Assembly (NCBI GenBank): GCA_963579025.1
Contig: CAUZFZ010000004.1
Span: forward strand, 75,018-139,017
DNA length: 64,000 nt
Reading direction: 5' to 3'
DNA from: CAUZFZ01 sp963579025
GTDB taxonomy: Bacteria > Planctomycetota > Planctomycetia > Planctomycetales > Planctomycetaceae
Both the position numbers and the translations under genes were made by a program. Positions 34,201-42,116 of the stretch are shown here, piece after piece; positions within the stretch are counted from its first letter, which is position 1, and every line of letters starts with the position of its first letter. Under the pieces are notes generated by a model. The model ran no database searches and was not told the DNA's origin. It was given only the letters and a program-made list of their open reading frames with translations.

Positions 34201-34522
34201 TGGTCACCTGGCTCATGGCCGTGTCCAGTGAGATGTCTTCGCGGAAGAAGTCCTTCACGATGCACACGCCGAGCATCGCTTTCGCTTCCTGATGCTCGAT
34301 GCCGACCGACTGCCCGGTCCATCGCTGCAAGCGGCTCATGATGTCCTTTTCCATCACCTCCGGCGGCATGCCGGGATAAAAGGTGACGATCTGGACAGCT
34401 GGCGTCTTGAAAATCGGCAGCAGGTCAGCCGGCAGTTTTCCCGCAGAGACAATTCCGACCACGAGGACGCCCAGTGCGACCACGATGACCAGATACGGGT
34501 TTCTCAATGCAGCACGAATCAT
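31247..34522 (-). CDS. RND-family efflux permease
   Basis: The product is 1091 residues from the ATG at 34522 (MIRAALRNPYLVIVVALGVL). The frame extends upstream, but that part is not protein-like. It has the usual two halves of six membrane segments with large periplasmic loops after TM1 and TM7; TM4 is in GLALAVGILIDQSIVVIENI and TM10-12 lie near the C-terminus. It should be proton-driven, but the TM4 Asp-Asp pair of AcrB reads Asp-Gln here, and the TM10 Lys site reads VVEYSIVLLDF. Coupling residues therefore differ from AcrB. It is the first gene of the pump operon, divergent from the PadR regulator. Substrate is unknown. Confidence 0.93.
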   Translation of the reverse strand: MIRAALRNPYLVIVVALGVLVVGIVSAGKLPADLLPIFKTPAVQIVTFYPGMPPEVMEKDIMSRLQRWTGQSVGIEHQEAKAMLGVCIVKDFFREDISLDTAMSQVTSYAVSDMFYLPPGTVPPMVMPFDPTASVPLCLVSVSHPEMTEKELYDIAYYELRNRLQSIRGVIAPAVYGGTLRRILCYVDRGKLEARGLSLLDVQKALLKQNVLIPAGNAKMGDFDFQLYTNAIPDAVEKLNNAPIKMVDGAPVLIGDIGTVKDAKQIQSNIVRTNGSRQVYIPIYRQPGENTLEIVGSIKERLARILSRLKEMNSDNPKMQSLVLSVVMDQSTGVRESVDGLIIAASFGALFAGLIVILFLRSWRLTAIILLSIPLSVLAALIGLFYTGDTINAMTLGGLALAVGILIDQSIVVIENIMRHARQGESVTDAAINGTREVALPIFVSTLTFILVFYPIVFLSGIARFLFTPLALAVSFAVVASFLVAIFFVPVCAARMLAAKGVPDEENDGGWLQPVINVYSRMLKSTLRHKWLTLLVAFVIFVGSMFLFTQTGTELFPQVDSGQFTIYMRMPSGTRIERTEEMVKRVEREIIEELGDPDPGFAIGLEERPDSKLQMLISNIGVLMDWPAAYTPNNGPMDTFMLVQLKDKPGRRGVFDVVTALREKLNNHPEFGSVDFAFDTGGMLTAALNMGEPSPIHFQIAGSNLETAQEIARHVRDTAASVPGTADVRIAQRTDYPALEVNIDRVLAAHQGLNVDDVMKNVVSATNSSVNFEPAFWISPKNGNHYFLGVQYAEEDINSLDTLRYVPITGEGSTQSIPLQNVATIEQTTRPAVVNHRNITRVTDIYVNVLPGYDVGSVCSAIERKLEASTPLQLETEVPPGGWFDQLTHRLTEPQVYGVNGPDFAGRGYTVEMQGEVRSMRRAFWDFVGGLILAAVLVFLAMVALMRSFTTPWVVMVTIPLGLVGVAWILWLTGTNLNIQTLMGIIMMAGIVVEYSIVLLDFADHKVREGSTPEEAVYEAAIVRFRPILMTSVTTILALLPMAVGFAGGDADRPLALTIVGAVIAATLLPKFVVPCLYAIVKRPESQLASE

Positions 34523-34743
34523 CAGGCGGACTCCGCGTCCCTGCGGATCATTGGGATCAGTACCGATTCCGGGCGCACAGGCCCTGCAATCCCTACTCTC
34601 AGTAAAGTCGGTCGAATCGCTACAGATCGCCTGCTTTTCCAGGTCGGGCAGCGCAGATTTCCAGGCTGTGTGAGAATCGCGGTCGCGAAGGCCGACCAGG
34701 ACTGCCAAACCTTTGCATTCTCCCCCAGAAGATGGAACATGCA

Positions 34744-34773
34744 TTGACTGCCAATGCATTGACTCGCTATCTA
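34744..34773 (+). promoter_or_regulatory. Putative sigma-70-type promoter and direct repeats before padR
   Basis: TTGACT (34744-34749) and TATCTA (34768-34773) are separated by 18 bases. The -35 lies in a 10-base direct repeat, TGCATTGACT, present twice 15 bases apart, which could be an operator. The rest of the 337-base gap 34523-34859 shows no gene. The start codon of padR is about 85 bases downstream. Confidence 0.45.
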
Positions 34774-34859
34774 TTAGCCACGTGCCAATGAGAATGCTGC
34801 CAGCAGCGGCAGGAATCGGACGAGCGATAGCGACCCAGCCGAGTCATGGAGTACGAAGA

Positions 34860-35213
34860 ATGGACGGCCTGAATCCGGAACTCATGCGAGGCAGCCTGGA
34901 CCTGATGGTGCTCACAGCGCTGTCGGACGGTGCGAAGTACGGCTATTTGATTCAGCAGCAATTGCGCGAATCCAGCTCGGAAAAAGTAAGCCTGAAGGCC
35001 GGGACGCTGTACCCCATCCTGCATCGGCTGGAGAGCGATAGTCTGGTCAGTTGCCGCTGGGACGATTCAACGGGACGGCGTCGCAAGTGGTACGAACTGA
35101 CCGCAGCGGGCCGGAAGCAGTTACAGAAACGAGTTGCGGAATGGCAGGACTATGTCGCCTGTCTGCAGCGGATCATCGCACCGGTCAGCGGAGTCGAGCC
35201 GCAGCCCGCGTAA
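34860..35213 (+). CDS. PadR-family transcriptional regulator
   Basis: The product is 117 residues from the ATG at 34860, with GGAG at 34848-34851 and eight bases between. LMRGSLDLMVLTALSDGAKYG, then LKAGTLYPILHRLESDSLVSCRW and the wing GRRRKWYELTAAGRKQL are the classical PadR winged helix. Proteins of this class are often encoded next to a membrane partner with a permease-prefix domain, as here (35243), and sense through it or repress it. The divergent RND operon is a candidate target. Confidence 0.93.
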   Translation: MDGLNPELMRGSLDLMVLTALSDGAKYGYLIQQQLRESSSEKVSLKAGTLYPILHRLESDSLVSCRWDDSTGRRRKWYELTAAGRKQLQKRVAEWQDYVACLQRIIAPVSGVEPQPA

Positions 35214-35242
35214 ATCGTCGGATCACGACACGGGAGCGAATC

Positions 35243-37249
35243 ATGCCCGAACGCGAATTTGAACTGTATCTGTCGGTACTCAGTCGTTTGCTGCGACTGA
35301 GTCCTCAGCAGAAGGACTCCATTGCGGATGAACTCCGGGACCATCTGGAGGAACGCTTCGAGGCCCTCGTTCGGTCGGGTATCCCACGAGACGACGCGAT
35401 CCGACAGGCGCTCGACGAGTTTGGTGACGCTGCCGGTCTGGCCGTCGACTTCACGGCCGTTTCAAAGAAACGAATCCGGAGACTGATGATGCGATCGACC
35501 GCTGCCGTTACTGCACTGGTCGCTGTCGTTGCCTTCTTCATGGCCGACTTCGCACCAGTTCAGCCGGGCGGGCCTGCGTTGCCCGGTCCGACGGTCGCAT
35601 CGGCTCAGGAAGACAAGACGGATGCACCGGAATCCGTGTCGGAAGAAAAGCCCCAGCCCGAGGAAGCGCCGCCAGAACCGCTGGCGCGCATCTCTGGTCC
35701 ACCGTTGTTGCCCCGGGAACTGGAATCATGGACTCAATTCGACTTCGTTGACGTGCCGCTGATCGATGTCGCTCAGTTCATTAGTCGGCAGCACGAGTAC
35801 CCGGTTGTTGTGGATGAGCCGGCATTCGACGACATGGGGATTACAGCCGACATCCCGATCACAATTCGGATCGTAGATCCGCCGTCGCTGATTCAGGAGC
35901 TCGAAAAGGAGGACAGGTCCCCGGAGGAGCGAGAGGAGCTCCGCCTGACGTTCACGGACAGACTTGTCGCGTTGCATCAGGCGTTGGACTGGATGCTCCG
36001 ACCACTCGACCTGAGCTGGTATGTAGAAGACGAGGTCTTACACATCACAACAATCCATGCAGAGGTGGGCCGACACATCGTGCGTTCGTACAACGCCCGA
36101 AGCCTGCTGCGATCGGGAATCACGGCGAATTCGCTGTCTCACACCGTGCAGACAATGACGGATGGGGACTGGGCCGTCGTTGACGGTACCGGCGGAACAC
36201 TCTCACTGGTGGGCGAAGTGCTGTCGGTCAGGCACTCCTATCAAATGCAGCGTCAGGTCGAGTCGCTGCTTGCCGCGTTGTCACGCCACACACCCTGGCA
36301 TTACGTCGCTTACCCGCAACGTCATCTCCACCAACTTGAAACGCTGGAAGTCAATGTTGAAGGGATCGACTTTGTCGATGCGCCCCTCACGGACGTCATC
36401 GAGTTTATGTCCGAGGTCAGGGGAAGCCCGATTCGGATCGATGCTCGCGGACTGGCGGACGAGGGAATCAGCGGAGACGAGCTGGTGACGCTGCGACTTC
36501 CAGGACGTCCCTTGAGCACGGCCCTTAAACTGGTTCTTAAGCCGTTGCAGCTTACGGTGATCGTCCAGCAGGGAACTTTGACAGTGACGACATTGTCCCT
36601 GGCTGAGTATGCAGCGGCGCTGCACACAGTTGTGTATGACGTTCGGGATCTTGAACAGTCGCGAATCGATGCTCTGGTAGAAGCGATCCAGAACACGACT
36701 GATCCCTGGGAGCGTACAGAAGGGTCCGGCGGAGACCTGCTCACCCCTGGCGGCGGACAACTGGTCGTGCGACATACCGACCGGGTTCATGATGAGATTC
36801 GCGAGCTGCTGCACGCGCAACGACAGCTGCTTGAGGGTGGCGGATTGGGCGGCGTTGTCCGGCCGTCGCAGACACAGGTCGAAACTCGTTTCTACCGCGT
36901 GCCAACCGAGTCGGCTCAGGACCTGATGTCCACGATTCCCGATCTGGTCGCTCCGGAAACCTGGATCAGCGAGAACGGACACCAGCCCACCGGCTCGATT
37001 CGCACAGTCGACGTTGGCAGTCGCGTCGTTGAACCTCCGCCCCCCGCCAGCAACGAACCGGACGAGAAGGCCGGTAGCAAGGTGAGCAGCCGACAACAGC
37101 GCACGTTCGTCAAGGAGACCGTTCTCATCATTCGCAATTCGCGGTCCGTGCATAGTCAGGTCGATGACCTCATGCACAACCTTGGATTGACGACGCGCGG
37201 TGTGTCACCGACGAAAGCAGCTCCGCAGACAGGCGGCGGATTCTTCTGA
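35243..37249 (+). CDS. Membrane-anchored protein with permease-prefix domain and STN-like repeats
   Basis: The product is 668 residues from the ATG at 35243 (GGGAG nine bases before). Residues 1-85 (FELYLSVLSRLLRLSPQQKD through DDAIRQALDEFGDA) match the permease-prefix domain that accompanies PadR. One membrane segment follows (AAVTALVAVVAFFMADF, about 92-110). The exported part has an Ala/Pro/Glu linker, then at least two copies of a module like the secretin/TonB N-terminal (STN) fold: FVDVPLIDVAQFISRQHEYP and FVDAPLTDVIEFMSEVRGSP. Each is followed by a -LDWMLRPLDLSWYV- or -LKLVLKPLQLTVIV- strand-helix unit. Two later segments with YDVRDL and VRHTDRVHDEIRELL resemble secretin N-domains. No secretin pore is present. 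The role is unknown, possibly an envelope sensor for PadR. Confidence 0.8.
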   Translation: MPEREFELYLSVLSRLLRLSPQQKDSIADELRDHLEERFEALVRSGIPRDDAIRQALDEFGDAAGLAVDFTAVSKKRIRRLMMRSTAAVTALVAVVAFFMADFAPVQPGGPALPGPTVASAQEDKTDAPESVSEEKPQPEEAPPEPLARISGPPLLPRELESWTQFDFVDVPLIDVAQFISRQHEYPVVVDEPAFDDMGITADIPITIRIVDPPSLIQELEKEDRSPEEREELRLTFTDRLVALHQALDWMLRPLDLSWYVEDEVLHITTIHAEVGRHIVRSYNARSLLRSGITANSLSHTVQTMTDGDWAVVDGTGGTLSLVGEVLSVRHSYQMQRQVESLLAALSRHTPWHYVAYPQRHLHQLETLEVNVEGIDFVDAPLTDVIEFMSEVRGSPIRIDARGLADEGISGDELVTLRLPGRPLSTALKLVLKPLQLTVIVQQGTLTVTTLSLAEYAAALHTVVYDVRDLEQSRIDALVEAIQNTTDPWERTEGSGGDLLTPGGGQLVVRHTDRVHDEIRELLHAQRQLLEGGGLGGVVRPSQTQVETRFYRVPTESAQDLMSTIPDLVAPETWISENGHQPTGSIRTVDVGSRVVEPPPPASNEPDEKAGSKVSSRQQRTFVKETVLIIRNSRSVHSQVDDLMHNLGLTTRGVSPTKAAPQTGGGFF

Positions 37250-37277
37250 GAGTGGAGCTGGTTATGCCGGACGCGAC

Positions 37278-37769
37278 TTATTGCCGTTTCATCATCGCGC
37301 TACGAATGATTTTGCGGTCGTCGTCCTTCTTCAGCTTCTCGCGTTTGTCGTGCAGCTTGCGGCCTTTTGCCAACGCGACTCGCACCTTGACTTTTCCCTT
37401 CGAGAAGTACACGTCCAGCGGCACCAGTGTGAATCCCTGTTGCTCGGCGGACTCGGCGAACTTGCTTAGCTCGCGACGATGGAGCAGTAATTTGCGCGGC
37501 CGTTTCGCCTCGTGATTCATGAGGTTGGCCTGTGGATACTCGCCGATGTCCGATCCGATCAGCCACAGTTCGCCATCGCGCATGCGCGCGTAGGCTTCGT
37601 CGATTGACATTTTCCCGTTGCGGATGCTTTTCACTTCGCTGCCAAGCAGCGCGACCCCACATTCGATTTCGTCGATCACGTCGTACTCGCGCCGAGCCTT
37701 GCGATTGCGACAGACGTGCTTCGAATTCGGGTCCGCAGGTTCCTGCTTCTTTTTCTTCTTGCCAGCCAT
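37278..37769 (-). CDS. smpB: SsrA-binding protein
   Basis: SmpB binds tmRNA and delivers it to stalled ribosomes. The product is 163 residues from the ATG at 37769. The longer frame upstream crosses repeat DNA and is rejected. The core NRKARREYDVIDEIECGVALL, then GSEVKSIRNGKMSIDEAYARM and the basic tail VRVALAKGRKLHDKREKLKK are diagnostic. A lysine-rich N-terminal extension (MAGKKKKKQEPADPNSK) precedes the usual start. The leader is packed with palindromes (37788-38004). No tmRNA gene was found in the window. Confidence 0.96.
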   Translation of the reverse strand: MAGKKKKKQEPADPNSKHVCRNRKARREYDVIDEIECGVALLGSEVKSIRNGKMSIDEAYARMRDGELWLIGSDIGEYPQANLMNHEAKRPRKLLLHRRELSKFAESAEQQGFTLVPLDVYFSKGKVKVRVALAKGRKLHDKREKLKKDDDRKIIRSAMMKRQ

Positions 37770-37787
37770 GGTCAGATCAACGTCCAG

Positions 37788-37831
37788 CCGCGAAGCGGCG
37801 AAAGCCAATAGCCTCGGGCGTGAGTCCGAGG
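37788..37831. repeat. REP-like hairpins in the smpB leader
   Basis: Two hairpins are visible: 37788-37798 (CCGCGAAGCGG) and 37812-37831 (CCTCGGGCGTGAGTCCGAGG). They lie just upstream of the smpB start at 37769. They differ from the neighbouring CGTTCCC family. Confidence 0.65.
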
Positions 37832-37894
37832 TTGAGGTAACAGGAATTCCAGAAGCCGACCCAAGGGTAACGCCGTTAATTGTTTTCACGCCCT

Positions 37895-38004
37895 CGTTCC
37901 CGGGCTCTGCCCGGGAACGCGATGATTTCGAGGCTCTGCCTCGCAGCGATGAACGTGAGGCTGAGCCTCACAGGCAGTGCGTTCCAAGGCAGAGCCTTGG
38001 AACG
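37895..38004. repeat. Palindrome cluster, CGTTCCC family, copy 2
   Basis: Four hairpins lie in a row: 37895-37919 (CGTTCCCGGGC/GCCCGGGAACG), 37929-37943 (CGAGGCtctGCCTCG), 37955-37971 (GTGAGGCtgaGCCTCAC) and 37980-38004 (CGTTCCAAGGC/GCCTTGGAACG). They follow the same outer-inner-inner-outer plan as 6224-6363. The outer pairs share the CGTTCC/GGAACG ends while inner sequences differ. Confidence 0.85.
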
Positions 38005-38046
38005 AGAATACCCAACGGCGTTGACGCAGGAAGAATCAGTCTGGCG

Positions 38047-38186
38047 TAGGGTGTGACAAGCGGAACGAACAGTTCATCTGGTGTGCCGGCGCGGGCGGTC
38101 TCGAATCGCTTGAATCTCAACATCTTTCGAAAATCCTCCGCGCCGGCACACCACGAACGGCCAATCGGCCCGCTTGTCACACCCTA
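38047..38186. repeat. 140-bp nested inverted repeat (MITE-like)
   Basis: Perfect 17-bp terminal inverted repeats, TAGGGTGTGACAAGCGG at 38047-38063 and its complement at 38170-38186, enclose a second perfect 16-bp pair (TGGTGTGCCGGCGCGG at 38079-38094 with 38138-38153). The element has no coding capacity and ends seven bases from the stop of the sulfatase gene. Length and nested arms suggest a non-autonomous mobile element or a large terminator-like hairpin. Confidence 0.85.
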
Positions 38187-38192
38187 CTAAGA

Positions 38193-39644
38193 TCAACGCG
38201 CCGGGCTCCAGATTGGGTCGATCATCTCGCCGTTTAGCCGAGTCCAGTCCGCAAGTAACTGGCTGACCCGTTCGGGTTCCGCGGCGGCCAGGTTGTTTGA
38301 TTCGCTCACGTCGTCGGCCAGATTGTACAGCTCCCACGCGGCGTCCTGCTGCCCTCGCCGTTGTGGATTCCGGAGCAACTTCCAATCTCCGACGCGGATC
38401 GCCGTCTTCTGACTCAGTCGCCAGAACAGTTCCCTGTGCGGTGATCCCTGCTGATTGCCGGTCAGAAACGGCAACAGATCGACGCCGTCGATGGGCCGAT
38501 TCGCGGGAACCGGGTGTTTCGCGATCGCCGCTGCCGTCCCATAGACATCAAGCGAGATCACGGGTTCGTCATATTCGACACCGGTTGGGAGATGACCTGA
38601 CCATTGCAGCATGAACGGAACCCGAATTCCGCCCTCGTAGACCTGCCCCTTGCCGCCGCGGAGCGGGGCGTTGCTTGAAGTCAGTTCACGAGTCGGCCCG
38701 CCATTGTCGCTGATGAAGAAGATCAGCGTGTTGTTCATCAGCGCCTGAGCTTTGAGCGTTTTCAGCACGGTTCCAACGCTGTCGTCCATGTTGGCCAGCA
38801 TTGCGGCGAAAATGCGGCGATGGATGTCGTCGATGTGCTCGAATCGCTGCATGTACGCGTCGGCTCCCTGCAGCGGGCTGTGGACCGCGTTGTAGGCCAG
38901 ATACAGAAAGAACGGCCGTTCGCTGTTTCGCTGGATGAAGTCGACCGCCTCGCGCGTCAGGGCGTCGGTTAGATACTCGGTTTCGACGACGGGCTGACCA
39001 GCTCGCAGGATTGGATTGTTCGCGTCGTAAGCGGGTTCGTCGTAACCCAGGTGAGTCGACAGCACGAGCTTGCCGTCGCGGCTGATCCAGCGTCCCTTGC
39101 CACCACCGGGCAGCGTGCGCCGGCGCAGCATCGTCGTCACGCCGTGGTACGGCGGCGGCACGAAGTAATGTCCCTCGTGCATGAACCCGAAGAACTCGTC
39201 AAACCCACGGCGATGCGGATGAAACTTCGGATGTCCACCCAGATGCCATTTGCCGATCAGTCCAGTCGCGTATCCCGCGTCATGCAGATGCTGAGCCAGC
39301 GTGATCTCGCTGCGAGGCAGACCTGCATCCGGATCTTCGTTGTGATGGCCGATCGGATTGAATTCGTATCCGAAGCGAGTCTGGTAACGCCCGGTCATGA
39401 TCCCCGCACGAGACGCGCTGCAGTACGGAGCCGTGACGTACCCGCTGGTGAACCGGACGCCGTTCTTCGCGATGGAATCGATATGCGGCGTGGGGATTTC
39501 AGGACTCCCCTGACACCCGAGTTCTCCGTAACCCAGGTCATCGGCAAACAGCAGCACGATGTTTGGTTGCCGTGATTCGTCGGCGCATGCTGCTGAAACA
39601 ACGAGCGTTGATGCCGCCACACACAAAATCAAAGACTTGGGCAT
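38193..39644 (-). CDS. Secreted sulfatase (arylsulfatase A-like)
   Basis: The product is 483 residues. The signal peptide is MPKSLILCVAASTLVVSAACA. NIVLLFADDLGYGELGCQG provides metal ligands. YCSASRAGIMTGR is the C-x-A-x-R formylglycine site. GKWHLGG and a late FISDNGGP block complete the active site. Compared with the first sulfatase it is the arylsulfatase/N-acetylgalactosamine-sulfatase-like kind, so the two probably have different substrates. The C-terminal domain with WKLLRNPQRRGQQDAAWELY is typical. It is probably periplasmic. Confidence 0.93.
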   Translation of the reverse strand: MPKSLILCVAASTLVVSAACADESRQPNIVLLFADDLGYGELGCQGSPEIPTPHIDSIAKNGVRFTSGYVTAPYCSASRAGIMTGRYQTRFGYEFNPIGHHNEDPDAGLPRSEITLAQHLHDAGYATGLIGKWHLGGHPKFHPHRRGFDEFFGFMHEGHYFVPPPYHGVTTMLRRRTLPGGGKGRWISRDGKLVLSTHLGYDEPAYDANNPILRAGQPVVETEYLTDALTREAVDFIQRNSERPFFLYLAYNAVHSPLQGADAYMQRFEHIDDIHRRIFAAMLANMDDSVGTVLKTLKAQALMNNTLIFFISDNGGPTRELTSSNAPLRGGKGQVYEGGIRVPFMLQWSGHLPTGVEYDEPVISLDVYGTAAAIAKHPVPANRPIDGVDLLPFLTGNQQGSPHRELFWRLSQKTAIRVGDWKLLRNPQRRGQQDAAWELYNLADDVSESNNLAAAEPERVSQLLADWTRLNGEMIDPIWSPAR

Positions 39645-39823
39645 ACAGGCTCTCCGCAGTCAGTGGGTCATCGGGCCGCACAGGTTACGCGTAATCAACT
39701 CAACTTCAACTGGACGGTTGAGAGGCCGGCTCACTTGTACGTCGGTCGCCACTTCGCGACCTTGGCCGTTATTGAGGACAGAAGGACGCAAAGGTCAAGA
39801 AGAGAAAAGATGGAGCCGTTTTC

Positions 39824-41227
39824 GTGTCGCAATCGCAGGAGTCACATTTCGACGTCATCGTCATTGGCACCGGACCGGGCGGTGAAGGTGCCGCGATGGA
39901 AGCTGTCAAACAGGGACGTCGAGTTGCCGTTGTCGAGCGTCTCCCGCAGATCGGGGGCAACTGCACGCACCTGGGAACCATCCCGAGTAAGTCGCTGCGG
40001 TCGGCGATCTTTCGGATGACCGAGGTGAACAGTAACCCGTTCTTCCGCGAAGCCGGCGTCTCGATCCATCTTGGATTGCGGGACCTGCGTCGAAGCGCTG
40101 CCAGCGTCATCAGTCGACAAGTCGAGATGCGTCAGAGTTTTTACGACCGCAACGGCGTCGACGTCATTCGCGGTGACGCTGCTTTCGACAGTGCGCAGTC
40201 AATCACAGTGACGCGTCCCGATAATGCTTCGCCCGAACTTACGGCGGATGCGTTTGTGGTCGCGACTGGATCTCGTCCCTATCGACCGGACGACGTCGAT
40301 TTTGATCATCCGCGTGTCTTCGACAGCGACACGATTCTGAATCTCGAAGAAACGCCGCGTTCGATGACGATTTATGGGGCGGGAGTCATCGGCTGCGAGT
40401 ACGCGTCGATGTTCCGCAACCTGGACGTGAAACTGAATCTCGTCAACACGCGCAGCAAACTGCTGGAGTTCCTGGACGACGAGATCATCGACGCTCTCAG
40501 CTATCACATGCGTGACACCGGCGTCCGTCTGCGGCACGACGAAGTCTGCGAACGGATTGAACCGCTTGACGACTGTGTCATCCTGCATTTGAAGTCCGGT
40601 AAGCAACTCCGCAGTGATGTTCTGCTGTGGGCCAATGGACGCGCCGGTAACACCGATGCTCTTGGCCTCGATGCCGCCGGTCTGACCGTCGACAGGCGCG
40701 GGCAACTCAAGATCAACGAGAATTTTCAAACAGACGTCCCGCACATCTATGCCGTGGGAGACGTTGCCGGACCACCCGCACTTGCCAGCGCGGCGTACGT
40801 GCAGGGCCGTTTCGCCGCGAGGCATCTGTGCAAAGGCGATTGCGGGCAGTTTCGCATCGACCAGATACCAGCCGGCATCTACACAATGCCCGAAATCAGC
40901 TCACTGGGCTCCACCGAACGCGAACTCACCGAGGACAAGGTTCCCTACGAGGTCGGCCACTCGATGTTCAAGAACCTTGCCCGAGCCCAGATCGCGGGCC
41001 GTGCGGTCGGCATGCTGAAATTACTGTTCCACCGCGACACGCTGGAGATTCTGGGCATCCACTGCTTCGGCCCCAATGCATCGGAGATCATCCACATCGG
41101 CCAGGCCATCATGTCCCAGCCCGCGCCGCACAACTCGCTGCTGTACTTTATCAACACGACATTCAACTACCCGACAATGGCCGAGGCATATCGAGTTGCT
41201 GCGTTGAACGGCTACAACCGGCTGTGA
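39824..41227 (+). CDS. sthA: Soluble pyridine nucleotide transhydrogenase
   Basis: This flavoprotein transfers hydride between NADPH and NAD+, rebalancing cofactors. The product is 467 residues, starting at the GTG of 39824. VIVIGTGPGGEGAAMEAVKQ binds FAD. GGNCTHLGTIPSKSLR is the SthA version of the disulfide motif, in which the second redox Cys of lipoamide dehydrogenase is replaced by Thr; this separates it from Lpd. IYGAGVIGCEYASMF binds the nicotinamide nucleotide, IYAVGDVAG closes the FAD site, and GIHCFGPNASEIIHIGQAIM is the dimer domain. Confidence 0.95.
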   Translation: MSQSQESHFDVIVIGTGPGGEGAAMEAVKQGRRVAVVERLPQIGGNCTHLGTIPSKSLRSAIFRMTEVNSNPFFREAGVSIHLGLRDLRRSAASVISRQVEMRQSFYDRNGVDVIRGDAAFDSAQSITVTRPDNASPELTADAFVVATGSRPYRPDDVDFDHPRVFDSDTILNLEETPRSMTIYGAGVIGCEYASMFRNLDVKLNLVNTRSKLLEFLDDEIIDALSYHMRDTGVRLRHDEVCERIEPLDDCVILHLKSGKQLRSDVLLWANGRAGNTDALGLDAAGLTVDRRGQLKINENFQTDVPHIYAVGDVAGPPALASAAYVQGRFAARHLCKGDCGQFRIDQIPAGIYTMPEISSLGSTERELTEDKVPYEVGHSMFKNLARAQIAGRAVGMLKLLFHRDTLEILGIHCFGPNASEIIHIGQAIMSQPAPHNSLLYFINTTFNYPTMAEAYRVAALNGYNRL

Positions 41228-41236
41228 CTTCGCAGC

Positions 41237-41659
41237 TCATCGACCGCGAATGAACTGCACCAGCGAAGATGGATCGAACACATTGAGGTATCGCGCTGCG
41301 TCGTCCACTGGCGAAATCTCGTAATACGTTTCGACCAGATCGCCAGTGAAATTCCGTGCCGGTCGGATGTAGGGATCGCCGATTACGAGCGGAGCCAGCA
41401 CCAGGTTTTCGAAAGGAATGCCCTGCTCGGGAACGTCGAGGTACGGGTAGTTCGGTCGATAGTCAAAGGCTGTCCCGGCCGTGCCGATGTGACCGTACGT
41501 CTTGCCTCGAACATAGTGAGCGCTGCTTCGCGTGTATTGTGACGCCCCGTATCCCGAGTAGGCGGGCCCCCAGGGACGCGGCGACGCCGGAACATCCTGA
41601 GCGAATGTCACGGCCGAGCTGCACAGAAGCAGGGCGAGAACTGCGGTGGTCTTTTTCAT
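41237..41659 (-). CDS. Small exported hypothetical protein
   Basis: The product is 140 residues with a clear signal peptide (MKKTTAVLALLLCSSAVTFA, then QDVPA). The mature part is Tyr/Pro-rich (PWGPAYSGYGASQY, FDYRPNYPYLDVPEQG) and ends in DDAARYLNVFDPSSLVQFIR. No family was recognised and no cysteines are visible in the mature part. It is probably periplasmic or surface-located. It converges with sthA, with a 9-base gap. Confidence 0.7.
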   Translation of the reverse strand: MKKTTAVLALLLCSSAVTFAQDVPASPRPWGPAYSGYGASQYTRSSAHYVRGKTYGHIGTAGTAFDYRPNYPYLDVPEQGIPFENLVLAPLVIGDPYIRPARNFTGDLVETYYEISPVDDAARYLNVFDPSSLVQFIRGR

Positions 41660-41957
41660 GGTGGCCGGACCTTTCGAAGTCGAGGACGAGACACAGGCAA
41701 CGTGCTCTTTCCTCAGCAGCTTCGAAACCGGCGCGCAATGATCGCAACAGGAAGTTAATCAGACCGAACAACCGGCCGCGGTGTGGCACGAACGACACGT
41801 TGCATGACGATCGTCTGAATCAGAACGGGCGATGTGTTGACTGACGGCAACGCCGACGAAACTCTGAACTGCCAGAGCGGTCGAACGCGCGGGTCATTCG
41901 CCAACCGACGGGCACGCGCCATGTTGCAAAACGGCAACACGCCTGCGTCGCAAGCGC
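41660..41957 (-). other. Intergenic region; doubtful small frame only
   Basis: A minus-strand frame (41755-41991) gives a basic peptide ending RVVRATPRPVVRSD but overlaps the repeat at 41958. If real, it would start at an internal Met near 41922. I see no ribosome site and do not call it. Nothing else was found here. Confidence 0.3.
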
Positions 41958-42113
41958 CGTTTGTAGCGACCGTTGTTCGTAGTAACCGCATTCATGCGGT
42001 TATTCTCACCGCGGCGCGCACTGTCCGGTCCACAATCAACCAGACAGCACAGTTGGCACTCATTTCCGAGTCGCAACAAACCGGATAAATCCGGTTACTA
42101 CGAACTACAAACG
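41958..42113. repeat. REPIN/MITE-like element, GTAGTAACCGCAT family, copy 2
   Basis: A 156-bp element. The left end is CGTTTGTAG, then GTTCGTAGTAACCG leading into the dyad CCGCATTCATGCGG (41986-41999). The right end mirrors it: CCGGATAAATCCGG (42081-42094), then GTTACTACGAAC and CTACAAACG. GAGTCGCAAC lies before the right dyad, as in the copy at 29755-29871. It ends three bases before the stop of the HEAT-repeat gene. Confidence 0.85.
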
Positions 42114-42116
42114 GGC

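Noticed and set aside
41755..41991. 78-codon minus-strand frame upstream of the small exported protein
   Set aside because: It overlaps the mobile-element-like repeat at 41958 and lacks a ribosome site; kept only as a doubtful note.
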